A DNA stretch of 64,000 bases from Arcuatula senhousia (lineage: Eukaryota; Mollusca; Bivalvia; Mytilida; Mytilidae): the NCBI GenBank assembly GCA_963971305.1, contig OZ020314.1, forward strand, positions 1,674,001 to 1,738,000, given 5' to 3'. A program made the position numbers and the translations under genes. The notes beneath the pieces are model-generated. The model saw only the letters and a list, made by a program, of their open reading frames with translations. It was not told the DNA's origin and ran no database searches. Positions 1-10,581 of the stretch are shown in pieces; position 1 is the first letter of the stretch; every line of letters begins with the position of its first letter.

Positions 1-1030
1 ATCACTTGGGGTCCGTCGTCGTCGTCTGTCGTTGTCTGATGTCCTCGTTGTCTGTCGTCATCGTCGTCGTCTGTTAACAATTTTTTTCAAAAATCTTCTC
101 CTCTGAAACTACTGAACAGAATTTAATGAAACTTTGGATGATTGATCCTTAGGGTGTCCTGCACCAAACTTGTGTTTCGATTTTTGATCCATCAAAAAAC
201 ATGGCCGCCGTTACTAAAAATAGACCAGAGGGGTAAGACTACTGTTTTTGGTTTGTAAATCAAAAAGTATAAGAGATAGATGAAATGTGATGCCACCTTA
301 CTGCTTCAGCATCAAAAGTTCTACAAAAGTCTCCATAAGGTCAAAGTTGTCAGATGATCCCTTGTAGTGGTTACAGCCCCTTAAAGGTGAAAAATAGCGT
401 TTTTGCATGTTTTTGGCCTATAGAATAAAAACTATTGTAGATAGAGAAAAGCTGTTGCTTGCTTAAATGTTCAGTCCATTTAGCTCTACAAAAGTCTCCT
501 TAGGGTCAAAGTTGTCCGATGACCCCTTATAGGGATAACAGCCCCTTAAAGGCGAAAAAAAGTGTTTTTGGCCTATGGAATGAAAACTATTCCAGATAGA
601 GAAAAGCTATTGCTTGCTAAAATGTTCAGCTCATTTAGGTCTACAAAAGTCTCCCTAAGGTCAAAGTTGTCAGATGATTACTTATAGGGGTTACAGCCCC
701 TTAAAGGTGAAAAATAGCAGTTTTGCATGTTTTTTGCCCATAGAATGAAAACTATTGTAGATAGAGAAAAGCTGTTGTTTGCTTAAATGTTCATCTCATT
801 TAGCTCTACAAAAGCCTCCATAGGGTTAAAGTTCTCTGATAACCCCTTACAGGGGATATAGCCCCTTAAAAGTTGAATAATAGTGTTTTTTGCTTATTTA
901 GAATGAAAACTATTGCAGACAGAGAAAAGCTTTTTCATGCTTAAACATTCAGATCATTTAGCTATACAAAAGTCTTCATAGGGTTGACATCAAGACCAGG
1001 TTAGCGATTCAGGCTCCTGGGAGCCTCTTG
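1..1030 (+). repeat. Non-autonomous repeat with ~163-bp tandem core and 3' hairpin
   Basis: After a CGTCGTCGTCTG-rich start, a core containing GGTCAAAGTTGTCAGATGA recurs near 338, 498, 660 and 826, so the period is about 160-166 bp. The unit ends at about 1007-1030 in a hairpin (AGGCTCC, short loop, GGAGCCT) followed by CTTGTT. The same terminus is found near 4837 and 59190. This layout resembles the bivalve 'pearl'/Helitron-like (HINE) elements. That family assignment is inferred. The left end lies outside the window. Confidence 0.6.
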
Positions 1031-1360
1031 TTTGTTTGTGGTCATCAGATAGTAGCCATTTTGTGGCAGCAAATTAAATTTTCAAAATTATTTGAATTGA
1101 CACTTAAGACATCTCTTATTACCAGAATTTCCACTTATGTTGTTTCAACTTCTGATTGCTTTGTCATTTTAACATACGAGTAACAGTTCTTATACTTTTA
1201 ATTACATTCAGTTTCATTTAAAAATAAAAAAAATAAAAAAAATTATGAGCATGATGAGTTTCTGTTTTGTTCAATATATAAAATGTTGCAGCATTTAACT
1301 CTTTTTTTCAGCCCAATCTTTCCTGTACTGATAATACATGTAATGTTCAAAGCACAAAAT

Positions 1361-2383
1361 ACAAATGACAACAAAGTTCCAGACAATAAATTTTGCTACG
1401 CCTGACGCGCATTTCGTCTATTCAAGACTCATCAGAGGTGCTCTACCAAAAGTATTAAAAATGCCAATCACTGTATGAATATGAAGAGCATAGAACAGTA
1501 TAACCAAAAATACCAAACAGGGGAACCAAATTTTTACTAAGATATTCAACCTATGTCTGGGGTAGGAAGAACCTTAGGGTTTAGACAATTTTGAAATTTA
1601 GACGGATAATTTAAAGCTTTGATGTATTCTCCAACTCAAAAGTGTTGGTGCCGGAGCAGGCTAACCTCGGGGAATTGAAACTCCACCAGCAGTGCTAAAC
1701 TTCACGTGTGTTGGAAATACAAATGACAACGAAGTTCCAGACAATAAATTTTGCTACGCCTGACACGCGTTTCGTCTATTCAAGACTCATCAGAGGCGCT
1801 CTACCAAAAAATATTAAAAATGCCAAACACTGTATGAATATGAAGAGCATAGAACAGTATAACCAAAAATACCAAACAGGGGAACCAAATTATTACTAAG
1901 ATATTCAACCTATGTCTGGGGTAGGAAGAACCTTAGGGTTTAGACAATTTTGAAATTTAGACGGATAATTTAAAGCTTTGATGTATTCTCCACCTCAAAA
2001 GTGTTGGTGCCTGAGCGGGCTAACCTCGGGGAATTTAAACTCCACCAGCAATGCTAACCTTCACGTGTGTTCGAAATACAAATGACAACAAAGTTCCAGA
2101 CAATAGATTTTGCTACGCCTGACGCGCGTTTCGTCTATTCAAGACACATCAGAGGCGCTCTACCAAAAATATTAAAAATGCCAAACACTGTATGAATATA
2201 AAGAGCATAGAACAGTATAACCAAAAATACCAAACAGGGGAACCAAATTATTACTAAGATATTCAACCTATGTCTGGGGTAGGAAGAACCTTAGGGTTAA
2301 GACAATTTTGAAATTTAGACGGATAATTTAAAGCTTTGATGTATTCTCCAACTCAAAAGTGTTGGTGCCGGAGCGGGCTAAAT
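1361..2383 (+). repeat. ~358-bp tandem repeat, about 2.9 copies
   Basis: Units start with ACAAATGACAACAAAGTTCC at 1361, 1719 and 2078, giving a period of 358-359 bp. Each contains a strongly conserved block around GCGCGTTTCGTCTATTCAAG. The same unit recurs in reverse orientation at 18655-19235 and in forward orientation at 25055-25790. The short ORF inside the unit is not taken as a gene. Confidence 0.85.
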
Positions 2384-2386
2384 AAG

Positions 2387-2791
2387 GTACACCTTAACAT
2401 TCAAATTGATAAAAGTCATTGCAATTCAACAAGGGAGAATCTATGACATTGAAAAAATGACATGTAAAACTAACTATCTAGAAAACAATTGCTGCTCTTG
2501 ACAGCTCTATCCACAGATGTGCAGAATCAACAAATTTATCAACATGTAGGTTCAATCATGTTTTCAACCAATCTTTCCTCTAGTGATAATATTGATGAAA
2601 GAACAAAAATAAGTTACACATTAACATTCAAATCCACAAATCCATCATAATTCAACAAGAGAGAACCTTAGACAATGAACAAAAGAGATATTACAGAGGA
2701 GGAATTATCTAGAGAACAATTGCTGTTCTTGACAGGTCAATCCACTGATGTACTAAAACCAGATTTATCAACATGTAGGTTCAATTGTATG
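2387..2791 (+). repeat. Local duplication of ~175 bp just upstream of the STAND gene
   Basis: Two diverged copies (about 2387-2561 and 2612-2791) share AACATTCAAAT, AATTCAACAAG and ACATGTAGGTTCAAT. Only the second copy has an open frame, from ATG 2675. A GT at 2736 would leave one base, which fits the phase of the exon at 2804, but the intron would be only 68 bp. This could be a small first coding exon; I cannot confirm it. Confidence 0.45.
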
Positions 2792-2803
2792 ATTTATTTT
2801 CAG

Positions 2804-3016
2804 AGGCCATTAGTGAGGAGGAGTTTAACTTTTGGAAAGTTTACCTGCTATGTTATAAGGTAGCCACAGAATCAGTGCGCATGTACTTACATAGATGTGT
2901 ACCAGTTACTACTTTGGAGTCACATCTACTGAAATGGAGGACAAAGCTGGATCCTAATCCACCAAATAGAACCATCTTCAGATGTTATCCTGCCCAGTTT
3001 GACTTACTATATCCAG
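2804..3016 (+). CDS. Exon of HEPN-STAND-ankyrin gene: first half of DZIP3-type HEPN domain
   Basis: An internal exon of 213 bp. The acceptor is a pyrimidine tract ending TTTTCAG at 2803 and the donor is CCAG|GTATAT at 3017. The peptide begins EAISEEEFNFWKVYL and is predicted to be helical. It reads like the start of the DZIP3/hRUL138-type HEPN domain found at the N terminus of many invertebrate STAND and ankyrin proteins. The exon ends one base into a codon, and the exon at 5097 supplies exactly the two missing bases. The true start codon must lie upstream: the ATG at 2785 is inside the acceptor tract and is not credible. A first exon at 2675-2735 would fit in phase but needs a very short intron. 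Confidence 0.75.
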
Positions 3017-3194
3017 GTATATACTCTTTACTTCCAACTTGATCTTTGTTCTGTTACATGATTTCATACTTCAAAAAGGTATCATTATTGGTAAAATTTG
3101 TTAACTTTTGCGGACATATTATGGTGTGATGTTGTTGTCATTGTCGTAGTCTGTTAACTTTTAGTGTTCCAATAACTTTGATTCAAGTTTTCTG

Positions 3195-3720
3195 ATTACT
3201 ATGAAATTTGACAATAATGTTTCTTTCCATAAAAGGATGGATGGTATTGATTTTCGGAGCCCTTTTTTTCGTTTAGAAATTGGGGGCCAAAAAGGGCAAA
3301 AAAAATGTTACTGGTTTGTTTGTTCCAAAAATAACTTTTGCTCTGGTTTACCACAACTAATTACTTTGTTTCATACTATAAAAGGATGAATGGGAATGAT
3401 TTTGGGGGTCCCCTGTCATTTGTTAAGAAATTAGGGCTTCAAAAGGGAGAAAAAAATCAAATATTTTATACATGTATTTGTTCCCACAACACTTTGGGTC
3501 TAGTTGGCCAATTGCTATGAAATTTAACAATGATATGCCTTACCATAAAACCATATATGATAATGATTTTGGGGGTGTCCCTTTTTTTCATTGAAAAAGT
3601 AGGGTCCGAAAAAGGGGCAAAATTTGATTTTTTTTGTTGTTGATCAGATTTTGAAAAATATTTGCAAGTTAATTCTTGTGGATACAAAATGGAGGATAAA
3701 TTATTGCACCCCCCTTTTGT
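3195..3720 (+). repeat. ~160-bp tandem repeat, about 3 diverged copies, intronic
   Basis: Units share ATGAAATTTRACAATRAT, a CATAAAA block, GATTTTGGGGGT and a purine-rich GGGCAAAA stretch. They start near 3195, 3350 and 3515. Copies are diverged and no coding capacity is visible. The unit sits in intron 1 of the STAND gene. Confidence 0.6.
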
Positions 3721-4289
3721 AATTATTTCTTGTCAAGTAGTAAATGTACAAAATTGAGGATTAATCTAATGACAATCCCCTCCACTTACTTGGCCTTAGG
3801 GGCCAAAAGGGGCAAACATGAAAGAAATCATACCGTCGTATCATACTGCACTCAGCGAAGCTTTTTATGTGAAAATAAATATGTAAGAAGCAGCGGTACC
3901 AATGGGGCATCCAAATGTCAAAGTTAGAAAGGGCAGATTAACAGTAAACACAAACAAGAACATGAAGAACAGGATAAAAAACAGACAACATCTAAAACAT
4001 GGAAACATAAAATAAATATGTTTCTTTAAACTTTACTTACATGTCCAGGTCAGATTGTCTATTTGTTCGTCAATTCACAAATCAATTTTAGTTTTAGTTT
4101 AACATTCCACGATAAACATGATAAAAGAGAAGAGGATTGATTCTCATAATCTGATTTCAGAGGGAAATTTTAGAATGAATAGGTTGGAGAAATTACTTGG
4201 AGAATATTAAGAGCTGACTCTGTGAAACACTGGATACTGAAATTGGTGTATGAGAATCAATATATACTGTATAGCACCATTATGGAACT

Positions 4290-4480
4290 AAGTTTGAGCA
4301 CCTGAGTTCACTCTCATTTCGACTGGAGTTCGCGTTGTTGACTGATATTCAGTGATTTTTGTGTTTTCATGTTTTACATGTCTGTTTTTGTCCTGTTCTT
4401 GTTGGTGTTTACTGATATTGTCTCTGCCCTTTCGGACTTTTGACATTCGAATACCCCATTGGTACCTCTGCTTCTTTGAA
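4290..4480 (+). repeat. Penelope-like element terminal relic
   Basis: The block running from GCACCTGAGTTCACTCTC through TTCGACTGGAGTTCGCGTT to GGTACCTCTGCTTCTTTG is a diverged match to the terminal sequence of the Penelope-like element at 26423-29665, in the opposite orientation. A second relic of this type lies at 18150-18340. No coding part is attached. Confidence 0.55.
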
Positions 4481-4836
4481 GTATAAACAAATACTAATCA
4501 TTAAATTAAATTTTACTCTGACCTCAATTTCATGGCTCAGCAATCATGAAAACCAGGAAAGTTCTCATTTCTTTTAGACATATTATGTCCTCCAATACTT
4601 ATTACCATCTTGATGGCGATTCTTTTTAAACCTTGTTAAATACTTTTGTTTAACCAAAAGGCATATTCTACATGTTCTAAGGTATTTTAGGGTAACCACT
4701 GAGAAAATATGAAATAACAAAATGGTTTCTTTTTTTGAGAAAAATTTGTATTTTTGTATTCTCGATCTTAAGACTGTTTCTATTCTAACTACATGTAGAC
4801 CATGTTGCACACTATGTAGTAGGCTTTAGCATAAGA

Positions 4837-4876
4837 GATCAGGTGATCGATTCAGGTTCCTGGGAGTCTCTTGTTA
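4837..4876 (+). repeat. Isolated 3' hairpin terminus of the pearl/Helitron-like repeat
   Basis: GATCAGGTGATCGATTCAGG followed by TTCCTGGGAGTCTCTTGTT matches the termini at 1000-1030 and 59180-59215, with two substitutions in the hairpin. Only the end of the element is recognisable here. Confidence 0.5.
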
Positions 4877-5096
4877 AATGTGCTATCATAAATACTTTAG
4901 TTTAACCAAAAGGCAATCTAACAAGGTATTTTAGGGTAACCACTGACAAAACCTGAAATAACCCACTTAGGAGAATGAAATCATGTGCTAAGGGTAAGCA
5001 TTTCCTTGCTGAAGCATGTTGCCTGTGACAAAAAGGCATAGAGAGATATGAATTTATTTTTATTTAATGAAGAAGAATTATAATTCCTTTTTACAG

Positions 5097-5326
5097 CACC
5101 ACCAGCTAAAGTCTGTTCCTCTACATTTGATTTTTCACTTCTGTATAAACTGATCCGAAATACCCTCTCCCTAACCTACATGTGGAATCAGCCTCTCTCC
5201 TCTCTTGGGACATCAGAACTAGATGACATCGAGAGGATACATCACTATAGAAACCTTCTGGCACACAATACAAAGATGGTGCTCTCCAATTCTGATTTCA
5301 AGACTCAGTGGAATGAGTTATCCCAG
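5097..5326 (+). CDS. Exon of HEPN-STAND-ankyrin gene: HEPN core with R-x4-H
   Basis: A 230-bp internal exon. The acceptor is TTTTTACAG at 5096 and the donor is CCCAG|GTATGT at 5327. The first two bases complete the codon left open by the exon at 2804-3016 and the exon ends in phase 0, so three successive exons join without adjustment. The peptide carries the HEPN signature RNLLAH (R-x4-H), in the context IHHYRNLLAHNTK. That is the RNA-cleaving or RNA-binding motif of HEPN domains and is well kept in DZIP3-type members. Upstream aromatic and leucine positions (FDFSLLYKLI) fit the family helix. The domain might therefore act as a ribonuclease or as an oligomerising module; activity is not shown by sequence alone. 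Confidence 0.85.
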
Positions 5327-5570
5327 GTATGTGTAGACTTTGTCCCTTTATTGTTTTAAAAAAAGTAAATTTCTAAGTCAGGACCATCTTTAACTTCTCC
5401 TGTTTTTCTTTCATGTCTTTGCTTTGTTTTGTCTTTTCTTTTTTGACTTATGAGATTGGTCATCCCAGCTCAGTAGTTTTGTTGTAACCTTAATTTCTTG
5501 AATAAAATTATTGACCGTTTTTTTTTGCAATCAACAAGCCTCTTTAACCCTTCTGCACAGTAAATCGATC

Positions 5571-7605
5571 GTGCAGAGGAATGCCAGACAACTCGGCCCG
5601 ATGACAAGTTGGCCCAGGACAACTCAGCCCAGTCCGAAAGACAAATTTGCCCTCTATAAGACAAGTCGGCCCGACTTTAACCTGTTTATATCTTTAACAA
5701 GAAAGTGAGAGAATTTTATTCAAATGTTATACGACTTTGCTTCATTTCAACAAGTCTGCCATAGACATGATTTTTATCAACAACAGCTAATTAACTTTAC
5801 AAAATGTACAGGACAAAATGTATCTGCAATTATTCTTATTTGAGAAAAATATGAAAAAATAAACAATTTATATTTGTAAAAACAAAAATTAAGGCCTTTT
5901 TCACACACAAATTTTTTCCATGTTTAGGCATACTTCTTATTATATACACTCCGCCATAAGTTAAGCACCACCCTATATATTTTTATAATTACAATTTCAA
6001 AGTTGAAATGCAAACGCAAGTTAATGATATGATATAATTTAAATGTGTATTCCTAAAACACACATTTCGAAGTTATGTTACACCAAAGGTTATTTGCCAG
6101 TGATAGAAATCTTAAATGAAAAGACACTTCAAACATAACATCATTTAATGTCTTAAATGTTTCTTAGAAAAAACTTTGACGAAAAATTCAAATTTTGTCC
6201 AGTTTAAGTTGTGTGTTCTTTAAGTTGGCTTGATGTCTTACAGTAAAACATATTGTTAAAACATATTCATTAAAATGATAAAACAAAACCCAGCAAAAAT
6301 TGTTAAAAGGGGGGATAAATCTTTTCTGGTCAAATTTTAGGCCACAAACTGAAAAAAGGATGCTGCCCTTAGAAAATGGAATTGGTATAGACACTTTTTG
6401 CGTCAGAAACTTCAAAATTTAATGTCGTATAAATTTGTGCGAGCAATTGTGTTTGTTCTCTGTCCAAAACATCACTTGTCTAAAATCTCATTTTCTGTAA
6501 AATTCATTTTTGAAAGAGAATGTCCTTTCATCACTATAAAAGTTCACCGACATGTTTATCCTTCTCCACATAAAACTGTTACTTAATAAGTGTTATGACC
6601 ACACAGTTTTTATGAAAGAAATGTCTTTCTGGAAACAGTTTTAGCTCTTTTTTTTGAGTTTTACGAAAAAAAAACATTTTCTGAAAAGCCATGAAAAAAA
6701 GATTGTTTGCCTTAAATCTTTGATAGACCTGTTTAAACAACCTTATTTAATCATCATCGAAAAGTAAAAGTTTTATTTCCATGTTGTTTAGAAATCAAAA
6801 TTAACATTTGGAAATAAACATGATCAGAAAGTCGGGAAAAAGCAGACATTTTTAAGCAGGCCCCAAAAACCTGCAAAACCCATTAAAAACTCATATTGTC
6901 GTTTGATGTGATTGACAACGCGACAAATAAAGGAAATGTCATGTTAAAGGTTCTTTGAAAAAAAAGTTTTGCTTTTATTCTCTGCTTCTTCTATCGATCT
7001 CCGAAACTTGAATTCAGGATCGGGTAAATTCAAACAATACTATGTACCAGAATTCTGAAAATCTTTTTTTATTTTCAAGTATTGTAGTATGCAACTTGCT
7101 CTAATATACCCAAAGGTTCTTGTGTGCAAAAGATTAGAATATTTCAATAAAATATAAAAAGAGGGTGCCATTTTAAAATGGGTGGTGCTTAACTTTTGGC
7201 GGACTGTTTATATATAAATATTTAGAAATAAAGCTGAAGATCTAGATAAGTAAAGCTCTTTTTATCTTATTATATTTTGCATATGAATACTTTATAATAA
7301 GTCAACATAAGAGAATTGAAAGGATATTTCATGAAAAGTACTGTAATAAAACATGCAAAACTTGTCTAGTGTTTAATGCACACAAAATTAACCAAAAAAA
7401 CATTAACAAGATTAAGAAAGTATCTTTTCGTGAATATATACATTTAATATAGTAAAATATGTATTTTCTTGAACCGGACCGAGTTGTCTTCTACCGGTCT
7501 GAGTTGTCTTAAAATCCACCCAAGTTGAGTTGTCTTAAAATCCGCCCGAGTTGTCCTGGGACAACTTGTTCTCGGGCCGAGTTGTCCGGCTACCGTGCAG
7601 AGATC
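5571..7605. mobile_element. Foldback-like element with iterated inverted ends, intronic
   Basis: The left end (5571-5680) holds about five direct copies of ACAACTCGGCCC-like units spaced about 15-20 bp apart. The right end (7471-7605) holds five or six copies of the reverse complement, GGGCCGAGTTGTC, finishing at GTGCAGAG, which also begins the left arm region. Such iterated inverted ends are typical of foldback elements. The interior has no coding sequence and holds a separate Tc1-like relic. It lies in intron 2 of the STAND gene. Confidence 0.6.
5941..7212. mobile_element. Degraded Tc1/mariner-like element (non-autonomous)
   Basis: The terminal inverted repeats are CACTCCGCCATAAGTTAAGC followed by ACCACCC on the left. 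On the right, read as reverse complement, they are CAGTCCGCCAAAAGTTAAGC followed by ACCACCC. They match at about 27 of 30 positions and are flanked by TA-rich sequence. The length is about 1.27 kb and no transposase frame survives. Tc1/mariner membership is inferred from size, the TA context and the terminus. It is nested inside the foldback-like element. Confidence 0.65.
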
Positions 7606-8310
7606 TGCATGGAGTACATTGTTCTTAAATATCATTAAGGCAAGGTAGTTGGACTTTATTATTGTTCAATAGTTCAATATGGGGTATCCTTAGTCTATGT
7701 CCTATGTCTGTAGACCTTCTTAAGTATCTTTGGGATAACTTTAGGTTTTTTTTTTGTTTTGCATTCAAAGCAAGACAAAAAAGGTACATGTAATACTCTC
7801 CAGCAACTTTTGTTGAAAATAAATCATTTGATCTAGGTATAATACATAGGCATCTGATTTTTGGAATGCAGAAACTTTTGGTTGTGGTCTACACAAATGA
7901 CCCCAAGACATGTGACCCTGAACCTTTTTGCATGCTTCAACAACTAAAAACTTGGGTCTGTTTAGCATGTTTTAGTAGCGTAAACAAAGACCTTGTGGAA
8001 AATGAATCTCAAGTCAGTCCACAAATTCTTCTAGGTGGTTATATTTTACATGTTTTATTAAGTCACCTGTCAAATGAAAACCACTTTTAGGTCCTTCTTA
8101 TTTCAAGAACTAAAAAAGTGTAGATAGACCTTGAATAAGTTTTGATGTTGGTGCCCACAGGTGAGTTCCTTTTAGTGAACACATTTGGTTTTTTTTTCTT
8201 TTTATTAATTTAAATGCTGCTTACAAAATGTAACTGCTTGAAATATGCTTTCCAATTGTTCTATAAAGTTCAGTAGCACACTTTGTAATTTAATGTTCTT
8301 AATATTTCAG

Positions 8311-8608
8311 GCTGTATCAAGACTCAGCAGGAAAACCTTGCTGTATAATATTAAAGAACTGGAGGACCAGACATTGGATCTCAGAACAAGAGAGAAACTG
8401 CTGGAAGAGATGAAAACAGATCTGGAATTTGTGCGAGGAGAAATGGCTGTCTTACAACAAGATGTGTCAGATCATGAAACACAAATCCAGGAACATGACA
8501 CACAAATCCAGGAACATGAAACACAAATCCAGGAACATGATACACATTTAAAAGAACACTCCACAGAAATATTGAAACTTAAAAGTTCTATTCCTGGTAA
8601 TATTAGAA
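8311..8608 (+). CDS. Exon of HEPN-STAND-ankyrin gene: heptad coiled coil
   Basis: A 298-bp exon. The acceptor is AATATTTCAG at 8310. The donor is AGAA|GTAAGT at 8609, a near-perfect consensus, preferred over GTAATA at 8596. It enters in phase 0 from the exon at 5097 and leaves with one base. Both downstream acceptors (10037 and 10582) need exactly one base. The peptide is a coiled coil ending in an exact heptad array, IQEHDTQ/IQEHETQ, repeated four times from 21-bp DNA repeats at about 8474-8557. It links the HEPN domain to the NTPase and probably drives oligomerisation. The repeat is a likely site of length polymorphism. The ATG at 8245 is intronic. Confidence 0.85.
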
Positions 8609-8784
8609 GTAAGTTAGTTCTAACACATTTAGGAAACATATACATGTATAATTATAATATTATTGATTTATATATTTGTTGCTCTGTCCATCTATTGGCT
8701 CGTGAAACTTTGCAAGTGCCTAAGTATACATGTATGCACTGCTAGAACTAGTTTTTCTACGTTTAATGATAATGGTTGAAGTTG

Positions 8785-8985
8785 AAGATCACAATGGAAG
8801 ATAGAGGTTTGGCGCCATAAAACCTGGTTTAACCCACCATTTCTTTTGAAATGCCTGTACCAAGTCAGGACCATTGCGATCTTCAATTTCTCTGGTGTGT
8901 CTTTACCTTGTTTTTTGTTTTGTCTTTTGTTCTTGAATAAATTAGATTGATCATTCCAGTTCGGTAATTTTGTTGTTGTTACCTT
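8785..8985 (+). repeat. Dispersed repeat (GGTTTGGCGCC family)
   Basis: The sequence from GAGGTTTGGCGCCATAAAAC through CTGGTTTAACCCACCATTTC to the CAGTTCGGTAATTTTGTTG region recurs at 55660-55800. Partial copies lie at 5380-5500 and 37980-38080. It looks like a short interspersed element without coding capacity. Confidence 0.5.
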
Positions 8986-9235
8986 TAATTAGCATAGGAC
9001 TTGGTATGGGATAACTAACTTCTCAAATTAAGTAATACTAGTTGAACATTTACATAAAAACGATTTCTAAGCAACTATTTATCATCACAGTCACTTAAAA
9101 TGAGAAATGTGTCTTGGAAATGAGGTCATAATTTGCAAGTTCTAAATGGCAGGTACTAGTTTAAGGTCTATAATGTTTCAAAATATATTGCCTGGAAATG
9201 TGTTTTTGTACAGGATGTGACCCTGTGTTATTTAC

Positions 9236-9650
9236 AGGTATTATTCCCCAGCTCAAAGGAGTTGGAGAGGGGATATAGCGTTTGGTTCGTTCATTTGTAT
9301 GTAATGGTTTTTGTTTCGTTAATAACTTCAAAACTAAGCATCATAGAGGGATGATATTTAATTAGTATGTACATATTTGATGCTAGTTAGTATCCATACC
9401 AAAGTTAAGTGACCTTGACCTACATTTACCATGTGAATGACGTGGGTTAAAGTTTTGGTTTAGGTCCATATCTCAGCAACTGCACATGATAGAAAGATGT
9501 TAGTCAGTGGTACATCTTGGTTAGTAACCCGCGTCCATTCCAAAATAAGGTCACCTTGACCTACATTTTCCGCATGAATACCCACGGTTAAAGTATTGGT
9601 TAAGATCAGTATCTTAGCAATTGCAAGTGATAGGGCGACAACATTTGGTC
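9236..9650 (+). repeat. ~170-bp tandem repeat, about 2 copies, intronic
   Basis: Units share GACCTTGACCTACATTT, GGTTAAAGT and TATCTCAGCAA/TATCTTAGCAA blocks and a GTCAGTGGTACATC end. The first and second copies are about 165-170 bp apart. A related pair (AGGTCACTGTGACC type) lies at 23150-23400. No gene. Confidence 0.5.
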
Positions 9651-10036
9651 AGTGGTACATCATAGTATGTGTTCTGAATTTAGGAACTATTTATTATTTA
9701 ACTCCATATCCCCCATTGCTTCATGAGATGATTTTTAAACTTATTTCAGGTAGCAAATGTAGTGTAAACAAATATAGTAAAACTAATCAAATGATTCCAA
9801 ATATTAAAAAATGTTCAACAAGTGACCGAACAACTCAATAATTAATACGACTGGTGCATCACACATGAGCACATGAAATTATAAAAGGTTGTTTGATAAC
9901 AAGTTGAATATTTTCCATATTTGGAATTCTGAATTAATTTTATTATTTAATACATATTTTAACATGTTTACTCTTAGATAAACTATTATTTTAACTTCAT
10001 ATCTACATTACTGAAATTTTAATTTATTTTTCATAG

Positions 10037-10170
10037 ACAATAATGAAATGTGGAATAAGTGTATGAGACATAACCTACATTCACAAGTAAAAGACATAAG
10101 ATCTGCAATAACAGCCTTCAACATGATCAGCAGTCACTGTTCCTCCAAGATGGAAAATATATTACAATAG
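10037..10170 (+). CDS. Candidate alternative terminal exon (short HEPN-coiled-coil isoform)
   Basis: The acceptor is TTTTTCATAG at 10036. The single base left by the exon at 8311-8608 joins in phase and opens 43 further codons (ending SSKMENILQ), then TAG at 10168-10170. Overlapping AATAAA signals follow at 10209-10219, about 40 bp after the stop. A protein using this exon would keep the HEPN domain and coiled coil but lack the NTPase and ankyrin repeats. The evidence is splice-site quality, phase and the polyadenylation signal. It could instead be a decayed exon or a poison exon. Confidence 0.5.
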
Positions 10171-10208
10171 ATTCAATATCTTTCCCGAAAATATCTGACT
10201 GTACAACA

Positions 10209-10219
10209 AATAAAATAAA
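10209..10219 (+). other. Overlapping AATAAA polyadenylation signals
   Basis: AATAAAATAAA lies about 40 bp after the TAG of the candidate terminal exon at 10037-10170, a normal distance for a 3' end. Confidence 0.45.
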
Positions 10220-10581
10220 GAGGACAAGGATAATCTAAAGCTTTGATAATATTCCTGGGGTTAAACTAGTTTTTTCTGGGCCTAAACTTTCCCCTATTGA
10301 TAAACTTGAACAAAGCACAAAAACACATGGGAAAATCAAATTGATCAACGTCAAATTCAATACAATGCAGGCACAATTGTTTTTGACATCATATATGACC
10401 ATACAGGGAACAGCAAATAACAGTTAAATAACTGTACGATTTCATTGAACTGAAAAAGATATTATCTGTTAACTTTGAAATCCGATATTTCGCTGCTTTC
10501 TATGTAACAATTACGACTTTTTAACCTGTTTCCTTTTTACTAATGTTGCTAAACAGTACTTTTTAAATCCTCTTTTTACAG

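Noticed and set aside
1708..1899. Conserved small ORF (FATPDTRFVYSRLIRGAL) inside the 358-bp repeat
   Set aside because: It occurs because the DNA unit is conserved; the frame is not kept in other copies and no gene context exists.
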